Source of the DNA: Leucogyrophana mollusca
Lineage: Eukaryota; Basidiomycota; Agaricomycetes; Boletales
Direction: 5' to 3'
DNA: 49,750 bases
Assembly: GCA_021014945.1 (NCBI GenBank)
Contig: MU266538.1
Span: 1 to 49,750, forward strand
Shown: positions 1 to 11,335 of the stretch, piece after piece
Layout of the letters: each line of letters begins with the position of its first letter
How positions within the stretch are numbered: position 1 is the first letter of the stretch
Made by a program: the position numbers and the translations under genes
The notes under the pieces: generated by a model
Databases searched by the model: none
Seen by the model: the letters and a program-made list of their open reading frames with translations, nothing else
Told to the model about the DNA's origin: nothing

Positions 1-82
1 AAGCTGTATGCACCCAATGGAACTGTGAGTAGCTGTATCTAAGCCAACCCTGCACAGCTCCTGTACATTGTATGGAGATGTC

Positions 83-160
83 CAGCGCTCCCTGTGCACT
101 GTACAGAGATGTCCAGGTCACAGTGACTGGACATCTCTGTACAGTGCACAGGGAGCGCTG
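83..160. repeat. Near-perfect inverted repeat (hairpin)
   Basis: The left arm (about 83-120) and right arm (about 123-160) are reverse complements over about 38 bp. The only difference is one inserted C in the left arm, and the spacer is two to three bases. The flanks are rich in TGTACA-type words (for example near 171-175, 181-187, 193-198 and 228-233). It could be a small non-autonomous element remnant or a cruciform-forming repeat. No flanking target-site duplication was identified. Confidence 0.85.
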
Positions 161-1488
161 TGGTGCTCTTGTACAGTGCTGTACAGATATGTACAGTCCT
201 GGACCTAGCTGTAAGACTGTGGCTCATGTACAGCCCTGTCCAGGTCTGGACAGTTCTATTGTGAATTGCTGATGTGGATGAAGAGACGCTGGATGTACGT
301 CCTGATCTATCACCGACACAAACTCCATTGAGTCTCGGAGCAGGTGTGTGGTCACAAAGTGCATACCATCTCCGGGAAGGGAGATGTCAGAAACTATCAA
401 GGGTCTGGTACCTAAACATTCGTTAAGTACGGAAGAGTGGTATATTATGATAGGTTTACCTTGAATACGAGAGGCTGGCCAGGGCATTGCAAAGTCGCGA
501 AAATTGGCTGCGGAGGCTGACAACAACGAAATGTGTAGGGGGCAGGAGCATAGAAGCGTAACGATTAAAGGAGCTGGTCTTACTTAGGGAAAAGAGACCC
601 TTAACCAAAAATCAGTGGCGTGAGTGATTATCACCAAAAGGGGTTGTCGGACCGAACACAAAAGCTGAGACGATTTTTCGGTTTTAGACCTGGAGCCCAT
701 TCGGGTCCAGGAATCGCGCGCGTCTCTTTAAGAACGACATGTATGTGCAGCACAGTAGACATACGGTAACGTGTCTACAAGTTGATATCAGCTGCTATTT
801 GCTCAGGTCCCAGGTGGGGGCATCATTTTGCACTGCGCGAAAACCTGTGCAAACCCGTCGCAGTACTAGTGACTTCTTGGTCACTGCAGTGTCACTGCCA
901 ACAGCTGCCAACCGACGCCAATCCACGGCGTCAGGTATCTGTCATATATCTGAACCGGGTTCACAGCCTGATGCGGCGGAATCGCTACTGAAAGCGCTGA
1001 ACTACCAAGGCGGGGCGATAGGTAGCGGAAGCTAGCAAGTAGTCTTTCGCAGGGCCAACTTGGGCGTCAACGTTCAACAGGCAACCGTACCCGTCGAGTA
1101 CTTTCAACGAACCTCAACTTCGCCCTCCCCTTTCCCCCAGGCACCTTACCGAAGGAAGAATCCCCGATGACTCCTTTGAGGCCGAGCAGCGGCCGAGCCT
1201 GACCCACACATTACCCCAGGCACGAGCCGTGGCAGGCCGTGGCTGCATGTTCTCGGATCGGCAGATGCTACATCTGATTACTCGATGAAGGCCATGTGCA
1301 CAGAACTGTTTTTGAGCTAACACGATTATATGTTTTGATGGCACTGGCGGAGATTTTGATGCACGAACATATAAATGCGCCGTGTTTTGTCCAAGGCGAG
1401 GTACTTGCCCGAACTTTCTCAACCTCAGTATGTTGTTACCTAGTCCCCGATTACTTAACCAGGACTCACAAAATATTGCAGATTATAA
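161..1488. other. No supported gene; weak minus-strand coding signal at 224-526
   Basis: No gene could be supported here. On the minus strand 224-526 stays open for 100 codons and contains a possible 49-bp intron. The frame is coding-like, but no start, partner exons or family were found. An ATATAAAT box near 1369-1376, about 110 bp upstream of the secreted-protein gene, is a plausible TATA element. The rest shows no clear structure. Confidence 0.3.
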
Positions 1489-1980
1489 ATGCGTACCTCC
1501 GTGGGGACCCTCCTTGCTTTCCTTGCTGTCGCAACTTTGTCTTTTGCAAACAACACCGAGGCCGATTGTAAATTCGCGAAACAAAGCGATTTCATCGCTT
1601 GGAACCATGCTTGGGATTTTGCCATCTACTCGGGGGCTTTTTGCGGAGGGGAAGAGCTAAGATATCACGGTGGATCGTCAGTGGATCCCACTTGTGACTG
1701 TCTAACCCTTCCGGCCGAGTCGGATGTGGTGAACAAGAAGTGGAAGCATATGCGGATCCACTCGTTTGTATTCACCGCCCGAGGCGACCACTCGGTGACC
1801 ATCCACGACGAGCTGAACTGTGACGGCAAAGTAGTCGGTGCGTCGGTATGATTACGTTCAGAGGTTGCCCTCATCTGATCTCTCCGCCCAATAGGCTACT
1901 CTGTTGGTAACTGGAAAGATACCAGTACCACGGCCGGGCACAATATACGTTCCATCCACGTTTGCCCGAAGTGGCTATAG
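1489..1980 (+). CDS. Small secreted cysteine-rich protein
   Basis: Two exons, 1489-1837 and 1895-1980, flank a 57-bp intron that starts GTGCGT and ends AATAG. The joined frame gives 144 residues. Residues 1-20 form a signal peptide: a basic start, a hydrophobic core, and a likely cut after SFA. The mature part has six cysteines, including a CDC motif, enough for three disulfides. The second half alternates hydrophobic and polar residues, with IHDELNC and VGNW motifs, which suggests a beta-sandwich. This pattern resembles gamma-crystallin-like small secreted fungal proteins, but that is an inference from pattern only. The protein is probably extracellular or wall-associated. Without the intron the frame stops soon after the donor, and the second exon restores a sixth cysteine and a clean end, which supports the splice. 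Function unknown. Confidence 0.75.
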
Positions 1981-2278
1981 GTTTGGGAGGGGTGTGCCGG
2001 TGGCCTTGCTCCACATGTTATCAGCGCAGGCTGCTGTTTGCGGCCTATCTCATGTACATTGAAGTCTTACTCTGTTTGTGGAACTCCATTTCATCACCTG
2101 GATTCGCGCAAAATCAACATAATCAATAAGTAGGAAATCGACAATCCCCTACAGGAGATTTACGTTAGTTCTATAGTTATACCGTCCTCTCTGAGGCCTC
2201 TATTACAATTCTATGGTGTTCATCTACTGCACTTCGTCGATACGTATCCGCACACTCGCTAGCCGCTCCCTGATTGTT

Positions 2279-4020
2279 TTACGAATGCATATTGTAGGAC
2301 TCCATATCAAACTCAATCTCCCCCAAGGCGATGCCTTGTCCCATACCCAAGAGCCTCCTTTTGATTCGGACAGCTGACAAACGATTTAGCATAGAAGTGA
2401 GTGTTGGGGCACGAGGGACTCACGCCCGGGGATGTTGCTGTCCAGATTCTCGACAACCCTAACCTTATCGGTTTTCATAATGCACTTACCACCAGGGTGC
2501 AGGGCGCCGCGCTCAAAAAGCTGAATTTCGACCTTGCGCGAGCGGTCCAAGTCACTGGAAGAGTTTTGGTGTCACGGTCGTTTCTTCGTGTTCGGTTAGA
2601 CGTTCACTTACAACTCGAGGCCATCGCTCCATTGAATCTCGTGCTTAGGATTCATTGCGACGGCTGCTGTCTCCTCGATGACATTGCCAACTTTAACATG
2701 GGCGTAAAAGCGGGTGTGAGTCAATCGGCTGGGGTCAAGTAACCCTTTCACTGTGAGATCTACCGATCGAAAAGGAGGTTAGTTGCATGTGCTTCGAGGA
2801 AAGGGGAGAAACGCACTAGATATCTTCAGGGTGGGGATGCCCGTTGAAGCGACTCTGAACGCTTCCAGAGTGTAGCGATCACAACGGAATTTCAGTTCTC
2901 CGATTATGCTCCTTCCAGGTTGCTCCGAGTATACATTGAAGTTCATGATGGAAGCTGATGGTGATTATCTAAGGTTAGCACGCGTCGTTCCTGTAACGTA
3001 CTGTCCTTACATTGGTGGAGGTCACTCGTTAAAAGATCGTCGGTCGAGATCCGGCCAGTTCGTCCGTAAACCGTATCGTGGCGTGCCATGTGAGGGCGAA
3101 CGACCTGCGCTTGGAGCTGGAGGTTGGCCAGAGGATGGACATTGCTTACACTATTTAAGTCTTCTCTGCTCAATTACGGAGCCGGGGTACTCACAAAATA
3201 AAGACCTCGTCCCATGCTGCGCCGTTGGAAACTGTTGTGTCCTGGACCTCCTTTCCGACCCTCATCCGGATCTGGTACTGTGGCCTTGTTAGAGAAGTCT
3301 TGGGCGAATATTCCGGACACATAATCTCTATCGACAGTCGCGGGATGATTAGTTAGATATTAGATCCAGGCGACAAGACACCATACTGGATATTCTTAGA
3401 ATTATCGGCGATAGCGGCGGCGCGACGTGAAATGTCGCGGTGTCCTGTCATGTGGTCGAGATTAATTAATACCAGTCCCCAGAGAGATAGGTGCTTTCAA
3501 TGGAACTTCTCGACGTCGTAAGGAGAGGGGAACGAACCTGGTTGGGGGTCGTGGGCTCTTTCAGTCCGTACAAACCAACGTTGAACACAATCTTGCCGAT
3601 TGCGATGCCCACCCCTGGCCGGGCGCCATACAAACCCAGCCGAACGGCTAGAAAATGATGTTAACCATGGAAATCGATGCACCACCATCGACTTACGCCC
3701 AGCCTCGACAACAAAGAGGTCCTCAGTCATGACTTTCTCCGTCCTCATGATTATGTCGCTGTTGTGTACGATGTGCATTTCGAGGGTGGCAGGCCCTTGT
3801 AAGTCGCTTGCAGGAGGCATTTTAGATTCTTTCGCACCAGGTAATGGCAAAGTAGCGACGCTTACAATGAAAGAGCGTTATCCCATTGGATCTTGCCATG
3901 AGCAACTTTAGCGTTACTTGTTTTCTTGATCGTCCTGCGTGCTTTTACGTGGAAAGAGAAGGAGTCATTCCTCGACAAGGTGTGGATATCGAAAGCAGTG
4001 ATGTCTGCGGTCGATGACAT
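2279..4020 (-). CDS. Protein of three tandem C2-like repeats
   Basis: Ten exons on the minus strand: 4020-3866, 3806-3697, 3647-3538, 3444-3387, 3327-3195, 3144-3011, 2954-2817, 2759-2612, 2554-2424 and 2373-2279. They join in frame to 403 residues, and all introns are 49-93 bp. The product is three copies of a roughly 125-140-residue beta-rich unit. Each unit has a tryptophan motif (QWDNALS, AWDEVFI, QWSDGLEL) followed by a phase-2 intron and an F that opens the next strand. Each also carries a GIAIGK / SIIGEL / GIALGE motif near its end. This is the layout of degenerate C2 domains (lipid- or protein-binding beta-sandwiches). In Agaricomycetes such C2-like domains often stand in front of NACHT modules, but no nucleotide-binding domain is seen here. 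The start at 4020 is the first in-frame ATG ahead of unit 1. Extra upstream exons cannot be excluded. Confidence 0.65.
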
Positions 4021-5525
4021 TAGTCAAGTGCATGGTACGGCAAAGAGGGTGGCGTACGCGAGAACGTCAAAAGTTGAGCCGACATAGTGGAATGAGTAAA
4101 TTTAGAGTAGTCGTCGTTGAAATACAAGTATGGGTATGATACTATCAAGTCGAGGGAACGCCAAAGCCATTAGATACCTTTGCTCGGCCTAGGATGGAGG
4201 CTATCCAACGTCATTGATTGACTGAACAAGTCAAAGTGGCAGTTTCTGCCGTCCAGGGTGGCAGCACGTAAGCCGTATAGTTGGCAATCAAAGTCATTCC
4301 GTGGCCGTGATACCGCCTCGTTTCGCCGTTAAAGACACGCGCTACGAGCGTCGCAATGTGTGGCCATCTGAAAGTCGCAATCGGACGCTCAAAGACGCCA
4401 CCGCTCGCCTCCAGGTTCGGACGACTGATCTTGACATATCTATATCTGGGGGTGGCAAAGATCAGCACACCGCCTTATAGGGTCCTGGCAATACCGTGAC
4501 TAGCTCTTCACTATAATGGATTTGATCAAACTGCAAAGTCGTCGAGATTGTATTGGCCACGGACTGACACGGATAACTAACTTTCGCGCGATGTCCTGGT
4601 TTGCAGCTTCTCGACCACAGCTCTAGGTCCCATAATGCGACCCGAACAACGGCGTGGTCAAAATGGTCGCCTATCTTCGCGGACTCCACGACCACATAGT
4701 CCAGAACCTCAGCACAACAGCACAGCTGTGGAACTTGTGCGGACGCTCGCGATCACCGTCTTCAGATGGCTCGTAATCTCTGCCTTTAGAAGGCGCGGAA
4801 GCGGATCACTGCGAATGGCTAGCCATGTAGACAGAGAGCAACAGCCCCAAACCAAATAAAGTTGGGGAGAACGTGCAAGGAAGGCACCGTGGTGCACTGC
4901 ACGTCTATGCCCTTTAAAAACAAGATCTCGAGAATGTCGGAGCACACATATAGTCTAGTTCCAGATCTCCACCCACCAACAGTTACGAGGAGTTCTGGGG
5001 ATATCTGATATACACAACATGCCTCGCGTCAACTTAACAGTTCCAGATGCAGCCAACACGTGAAAGGTACCTTTACAACGAATAGCTGGGATAGATGATA
5101 ATGATGGTTCAGTCAAGGGCCAGGGCAATTTGGATAGCGTCTGAGTGAAAGTACACTGGAGTCCAGATGATTTGGGCAGTTTGTTAGTGGAGAGTGTTTC
5201 CCACGCATGATTGTGAACAGAGAGGAACAGAGTCGGTAACATACAGTATTGCAGGGGGAACATGAGGGAACATGCAGCTTTCGTTTGACATGGAAACCGT
5301 GACAGTAGCACAGAGAAAGAGCAAAAGATTAGAGGCATCTGTTGGAGAACCTTCCCGCCTCACGTGTGTTCATCCCCTCCGCAGTCTTTGGGAGCGCAAT
5401 CGTAAAGTGAGATGCAACGACGACCACGCTGGCTGTACTTCGTCCATGAATGTATTGAATACAACGATGCTATTTTCATCAGTACTCTCTAAAACGTAAC
5501 CGCGATGTGTGACGATAGATTACAT
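4021..5525 (-). other. Unresolved stretch with fragmentary minus-strand coding signal
   Basis: Minus-strand stretches 4211-4468 and 4572-4695 are open and coding-like. A 51-bp GTTAGT..GCAG intron at 4531-4581 and a GTATTG..CCAG candidate at 4446-4495 could connect them, but I could not build one continuous frame through all the pieces. A possible first exon starts with an ATG near 5447. No domain was recognised. It may be an intron-rich gene, a decayed gene, or upstream exons of the C2 gene. Confidence 0.3.
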
Positions 5526-7027
5526 TTAGGACGCGATGAGGACCTAGACATTGGGCCACTCGTTAATATCGCAGATTATACACACGTACGTTAGTCCGAG
5601 GCTGAAACAATACGTACCGCAGATGGCGTCAGCCCTAGATCCCGAAGGGTCTTGCTAAAGTCAGCCCGGGTAAAGGATACCCTACGTTCATGATTAGTCC
5701 TGGTCCAAGGCGTACGATAGCAGGGTCATAGCCCACCTTGGGAAGTGTTGTGCGAGGTTCACGGTATCTACATCTACCGATAACGTCTGCCCAGCTAGAA
5801 ACTCAGCAACCTCCCGTAATGCTATCAGCACCACGTCAGCATCAGCAACAGCCTACAGCCACAGCACAAAGAAGGGAACACGCACTGGCATCGCTCGGGA
5901 GTGTCGTCGTGTAGGGAGTTCCGCCGCTAGCCATACGGATCTGCAGTCGCGTATCCTTGAAGTCTTTTCCGGCGACATTGGGCACGGGTACGGAAGAGGC
6001 GGGGGGGGAAGTGGAAGCACTGGGAGAATCGACGATTGGCTTGCCTTCCCGAAGGGCTTTCTCGCGTGCGGCTTTCTCCGCGCGGGCGCGCTTGTCGGCT
6101 TCGATCTGGGCTTTCACCGCTGCTTTGGCTTTTGCATCCTCGATCTTGTCTGATGGTGTATCAGCTCCGGGCGAGGAGAATGGAGTTTTTCGGCGTCACC
6201 TCTGCGCTTCTGTTCGGCCTCCTTGACGATTTCTTTGGCTTTGAGATCTTCTTTAATCTTGTTCATGTCCTTTGTCGCAGATCTCAGACCATGTTTCAGG
6301 TCAGCGACGTGGTTCGCCCACCTTTCCTTGCTTTCGCCGAATCGCCTCATTGGCTTTCTGTTCCTTGGCCTCCTCCTGTGCCTTGACGGCACGCTTCGCG
6401 GCCATCTTCTCTCGCAGTTCCGCAAGTTTCTGGACTCTTTCTTCTTCTGTCAAGGGCTTAATCTACGGGGGGCTCGGTTAAGGCAAACCAGCGCTAAGAT
6501 GGAGACACACTCCCGAACCTCTTCAGTCGATTCTTCGAACTGATCGTGGCCGCTCTTCTCTGCGTGAAAGTTTGCGAGGGCCGTGTTCCTAAATACCTTA
6601 CCACACACCGAGCATTTGATGCTCTGCACCCGTCGATCGACGATGTAAAGGATGTGATTGAGCTTTGCATCAATATCCACACTCACGATCAGTGCGACAT
6701 CACCCACCTTGGCTTCTACATCTCCCGCACCCTTAGTCAGAGACCTCAACGCCTCAGCGTCCTCCTCGTCCTCGTCGACGTCCATCGGCTGATCCGAGCT
6801 CCCGCTGGGCGCAGAGCTGGCGCTGGGATCTGGGACGGGCTGTCCTTCGTGTTCGAGGATGTGATCCATCGCGGGCTGGAGACCACGGTTTCCTGTTGCT
6901 TTTAGAGCCCCTGCAGACGTGTATCGACACAATGAGCACTTAGATATTTGGTGATGGCAGTGGACAGACATTCTACGCGAGCGGGATCGAAGCCCATGCT
7001 GAGGAGTGTGTCTTTGTCGCCAGCCAT
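5526..7027 (-). CDS. UBA / C2H2 / UBX-domain protein (p97-Cdc48 adaptor, UBXN1/SAKS1 type)
   Basis: Nine exons: 7027-6970, 6910-6708, 6623-6519, 6462-6322, 6269-6200, 6149-5886, 5821-5737, 5681-5618 and 5543-5526, giving 335 residues. Residues 1-45 are a UBA domain (LLSMGFDPARVE joined across intron 1 to WALKATGNRG). An acidic linker follows. Next is a C2H2 zinc finger with C91, C94, H107 and H113, then a long charged, coiled-coil-prone stretch (EEERVQKLAELRE onward). The C-terminal UBX domain (about 255-335) keeps the FPR loop of p97 binders, split by an intron. UBA-UBX proteins bind ubiquitinated substrates and recruit the Cdc48/p97 ATPase in cytosol and nucleus, and this role is inferred from the family. 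The frame appears broken in the genomic sequence, but every break coincides with a good GT-AG intron. Intron 2 (84 bp) has no stop and could be retained. Confidence 0.93.
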
Positions 7028-7911
7028 TGCAATGAAAGTTAGATGTGCAGTGGGCTTAACGTTGGAATGAGGATAGTTTCAAGGTTATTGGGAGTCCTTG
7101 ACCAGGAACACACCGTGACAAGCGTAAGTGCAAGCGGCGTCGCCGATCACTCCGTTCTTACTTGCCAAATCGGTCGGTTTCGTTCTCAACCAACCCCACC
7201 ACCAACAACGCCACTGCGAAGGCGGGTAATGACCCTTTATATGAAAGCTCGTCGTTTTGTCTATTTATCCTGCCTTTGTATTGCGTATAATAATGGTTCG
7301 GAAGTCTAGAGGTGTGTGTGGATGCTTTTTCAGCGTTATGGACTACAACTCTGAAGGAAATGTCCCGTTACTAAGACCATGCTTTTGTTGGGCGTTCGAT
7401 ATCCGCCAATCGGTCATGTCTTTAAGGCTCTATGTAACAACAAATTTGCGCACGGGAACTGTAAAATCGACACAGCATGATGCTACGGCTCCCGCCTGCG
7501 CCACATCTAGGTTTCAATCGGTCTATGCATGTTCAATGCTTCTCGTGGACGAGTTTCTGATCCACAGCGGTTGGTTGTGGCTTGTTCCCTTCACGCAATC
7601 ATGCGGGTCAGCGCCATGGTTGCCTTCGGAATTTACACGGATACCGCCATTCTCAACCCACCCGCTCTTCCAGTTGCCCGGGACCGTTAGTCTCCGCCTA
7701 GCATCACTCGATCTGACGTTTTTGTCCCCGCGGCATGTGCGGTGTGGGTCGGCCATGGACCAATGTGGACGGGATATCGGGACCGGGGCTGGACGTGGTG
7801 CTGGTGGTTCTTGGGGATGTCGATGCTCATCTGTTTTGCGGTCCTCAACCCCACCTCTCCAACTGCATACTCGCTCAACTCTATGGCTCGCACCATCGCA
7901 GAACATAGCAT
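7028..7911. other. No supported gene
   Basis: This holds the upstream region of the UBX gene and the approach to the F-box relic. The plus strand stays open for 232 codons at 7257-7955. That protein is rich in Ser, Cys and Trp without recognisable domains, so it is not called as a gene. It may contain remnants of the F-box gene's 5' end. Confidence 0.3.
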
Positions 7912-9267
7912 GTCTGTTTTGCCTAACCCCAGCCCAGCTGTGGAGATCCTTGTGAGGATATTCAAGCCCGCTTTTTTTCATCCCCTCGGTGCACCCTTGG
8001 CTATGCATCCTCCCCTGTGTTGCTAACTGGTTTGCAAGCGCTGGCTCGCTGTTGTGGACAACTCCGCCTTTTCGGGATGTATGTCCTTTTGAATTCCCTG
8101 GGGATCTGCCCGACTGGTCCGGGCTTGTTTTCAGGAATACCAAGACCTTGGAATTCTGGTTCAAGATATCCCGGAGTCCCCTGCTTACCTTGATCATCAG
8201 GGGTCGACCAGCGGATGAGTCTATCATCAACATAGAAGTACCCATCAGACGAATGGAAGGGGGGGGGGCGAGTGTGGCAAGCTTCGGTGACACAGGCAGC
8301 ATGTGGCCGACCATTTAGCTTATTTTAGACCGAGCCAGCCCTAGGAGACGAATTGAGTTAGCGTCAGTCTCAGATGTTGGATGTTTCTGTGGACGAACTG
8401 ACTCTTTATCGTGCACGAATAGAGGGACTTGTAGTTCGCATGCCTCAAGGAGCCTTGTTTCAGTTACTGAAGCTCGCGGATCAGCTGGTTTGCGGCGACC
8501 TGCCTGGACTTCGGTATTACGACCTGCCAACGACGACAGCTTTGACTACAACTGTTCTTGGGCAATCACTCCCGATTCTTGCACAAACCAGCTAGTGCTT
8601 AAAAAGGTCGAGGGGCGATGCCGGTTCAACATGTGGCATTACCGACGGTACAGTGGGATCAACTCCGGCAACTGATGCTGGAAGTGACGTCCACGTCTTG
8701 GGCCGCTGCTAAAAATCTTGTTGCCGCTCTAGACGACTGCCGCGCACTTCGGTTCTTGAATGTTGAGGTTGGCCTCCCTCCGGAATGCGCGGTCAACCGA
8801 ACTCATCCGTGCTTTTCGGCTACCGTCCTTGAGGGCTCTCGCCTAGAGTGCCGTTGTGGCGAAATGATGGTCTTGCCGCGGCGATGGTGTCCACTCTTGT
8901 TGTTACTATCCCCGGGATTCTCAGGGCCCTCGCCGCATCCTCTCGTATCTTTTACAATCACCGACGCATCCATCCGCTCGGGGGAGGTCCTCAACTGTCT
9001 CGGGGTACTCCCAAACCTTCAGGGCCTCACATTGGCGGTTTGGGAGACGCGACTGGACGTTATCCGCGGTCTGACCATTGCGTCCTGGACGTTCCGGCTC
9101 ACCAGCGATGCCCTAAGACTATGAAATTCCATCGAGTGTGTGATTTTTCACTGGGGCTTTTGGAAGATATGGTTCGGTCACGGGAGCTTGCAGTACTTAC
9201 ACCGCTGTTTGAAGAACTAGACGACAAGGCTGCGGCGACCACTATAGTAACAGGTGTTTCGGAGTGA
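7912..9267 (+). pseudogene. Decayed F-box / leucine-rich protein gene
   Basis: Around 7933-7965 the plus strand encodes a PAVEILVRIF motif, and around 8029-8050 LVCKRWLAVV. These are the two halves of the F-box common in Agaricomycete F-box proteins, which bind Skp1 in SCF ubiquitin ligases. A TAA codon (8023-8025) lies between them in the same frame. After the box the coding signal moves to another frame (8090-8240: DWSGLVFRNTKTLEFWF, PLLTLIIRG). It then continues as leucine-rich segments at 8374-8590, 8650-9110 and 9130-9265. The number of frame changes and the in-frame stop within the F-box argue for a pseudogene. Undetected introns could explain part of this, and one C-to-T change would account for the stop. 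Confidence 0.55.
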
Positions 9268-11335
9268 CTACAATTGAATTCGTTGTCACTGATCATCTAC
9301 GAGGTCGCGATGGCGTTTCGAATACCCTGTCCAGGGTAGTCGGAGGCTGGGCACCAAGCACTAGGTATTCACTTGGGGAACACCTCACCCCCTAGTTGAT
9401 TATATATGTATGTTAGTACCACCACGCTTGATACATTGGTTCTGCACCAACAGTTTATTCAAGCGGGGCATACGTACGGATGGTAGCTGCATGCATTGAG
9501 AACTTGAACTGCGGTAGCGACCAGGCATCTCACTTGATGGGCTGTTCGGCTGAGGCAGTGGGTTTGGCAACATCAGCTAACTTAGGCCAGCTAGGTGGGG
9601 TTCAGATACTTGAAATGAGTACTTTTGATTGGAGAATACAACTACACGGGCATCCAAGCGCACAACCCAGATGTCCTGTAGTGGCCGACGATACTGTAAC
9701 GCCTGGTCGCGGCAGATAGGGGATCAAGCGACCATCAGCATCACGTCGTTTAGGAGTCGAGGTCAAACACACCATCAATCAAAACCATGGCTTTAAACGA
9801 TGAAATAACGGCATTCCATCACGCGGGTCACGATGGTGCTCAAGATGGCAAACAGGATGATTATGGCTTGCCTGCCACAAGGGGCGATACTGTAGGCAGC
9901 TCAAATCTAGTGGTTTTCTCAAGCGTCGCAAGGGGTCTGCTCCGTCTGAAAAATGACTTGTCAGCATTAAAAGCGGTTTTTGCGGACAGGTAGAACTTAT
10001 CGAGTTTGCGCTTTGGCATGCGTCTTGAACAGTGGGTAAGTAGCTAATCGTGGTGATAGCTACTGCATAAAGTCCCAACAATGATACTGCGCCCTTGCCG
10101 GCTCAACAGAGCGCTTTTGGTGACAGTATTCGTGCACCTCTAGGACAGAGTTTGCACCCTCGAAGAGCATCGAGTGTTCATCCCAGCGGCGCATACGACA
10201 TTCAGTGCATCCTGATCTGCGTGCCACACATTGGCATGTGGTGAAGGACAACGAGTGTGTGGCAGATTAGAAAAATGAGGTCGATGGATTAAAGCGGCAT
10301 GTAAGTATTGGACAAGGATGCGTTGCGGAGATATTTTTGTGCAGATTGCACAGACGGCCCCATCCATGTGAGGTAGGATACGAATTTCAGGAGTCCCTAC
10401 CGGACCCCCCGTTGAGTATGCAGAGGATAAAAGCCTCACCGGAGCCGACCACCTTGTATTTATCCGGTCAAATTTCATGGGAAATGGAAGCCAGACTCCT
10501 CTACTGAGCTCATGTTCGTCATCTGTCGTATTCTTGAAACGGAGCAGCAAGCCCTCGTGTAATGAGCCACAGGAGGGAGCTAATCTCGGGAATTCTACCG
10601 AACACTGTTGGAGCAGACAGAAGAATGCAGGTGGCTACGAGCACACTGAAACAACGATTAATACGGCTGGTGGCGAGTATACTGACCGGTCGCCGCGCAG
10701 TATTCCATTCACGAGGCCATAGTATGTCTATCCTTGCGGATGAGGCCAGTTAAGGCGATGAATATTAAAAATGGCGGTAATTAGGGAGCCGCGGGTGTTG
10801 GGACGAGGAGAACATGCATGGATGGCGAGGGCGAAACAAGACAAAGTGGAAAAAACGCAGAATTTGAACGGAGTCCTGATCGTGGCAAATGAGCTATGTT
10901 GGCCACCTAAATGTAATTTCTTTTCCCGAAAGCTAGAGACCCTTCACTCGATGGATACCTTGGTGCGTTGTTTGGTCACAGGCAGTCGGTCAAAGTCGAA
11001 CAAACAACAGGGTACTACTTGTTTGAAGGCTTGGGGCCATGATGCGAGTGAAGGACAAAGCACATCGACAACCTGAGCGAGCCGAAAGGGGTAATCAAGC
11101 TTAGTCAGCTAATGGTTCACCGCCTCTGTTGCAGAGATCGCTGTATCTTGGTCTCCGTTCTTCCGACGCACAAGCTGCCTATAATCTGCACCTTTACTCC
11201 AGTATTGGGGTTACATTCCTCTCATTTGAACTGTCTTGCTACTAGTTTTTCGCATTTCTCCTCTTATTTTTCTGACGACATTTCACGAATATCTGCCGCA
11301 GTTCACTACGGAGTCTACAGGCTTTTACATCCGAC
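9268..11335. other. No supported gene
   Basis: Several short open stretches occur, for example minus 9779-10081, minus 10140-10550 and plus 10771-11076. None shows a recognisable domain, and no plausible exon chain could be built. It is probably intergenic sequence with old relics, plus the promoter of the downstream gene. Confidence 0.3.

Noticed and set aside
2401..2742. 113-codon plus-strand frame
   Set aside because: It is antisense to exons 8 and 9 of the C2-triplet gene, starts with GTG and has no domain.
5842..6971. Apparent frameshifts in the UBX gene suggesting a pseudogene
   Set aside because: Each frame change coincides with a short GT-AG intron, and splicing restores a complete UBA-zinc finger-UBX protein.
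7257..7955. 232-codon plus-strand frame as a gene
   Set aside because: It has no domain or splice context, and its end overlaps the F-box relic in a different frame.
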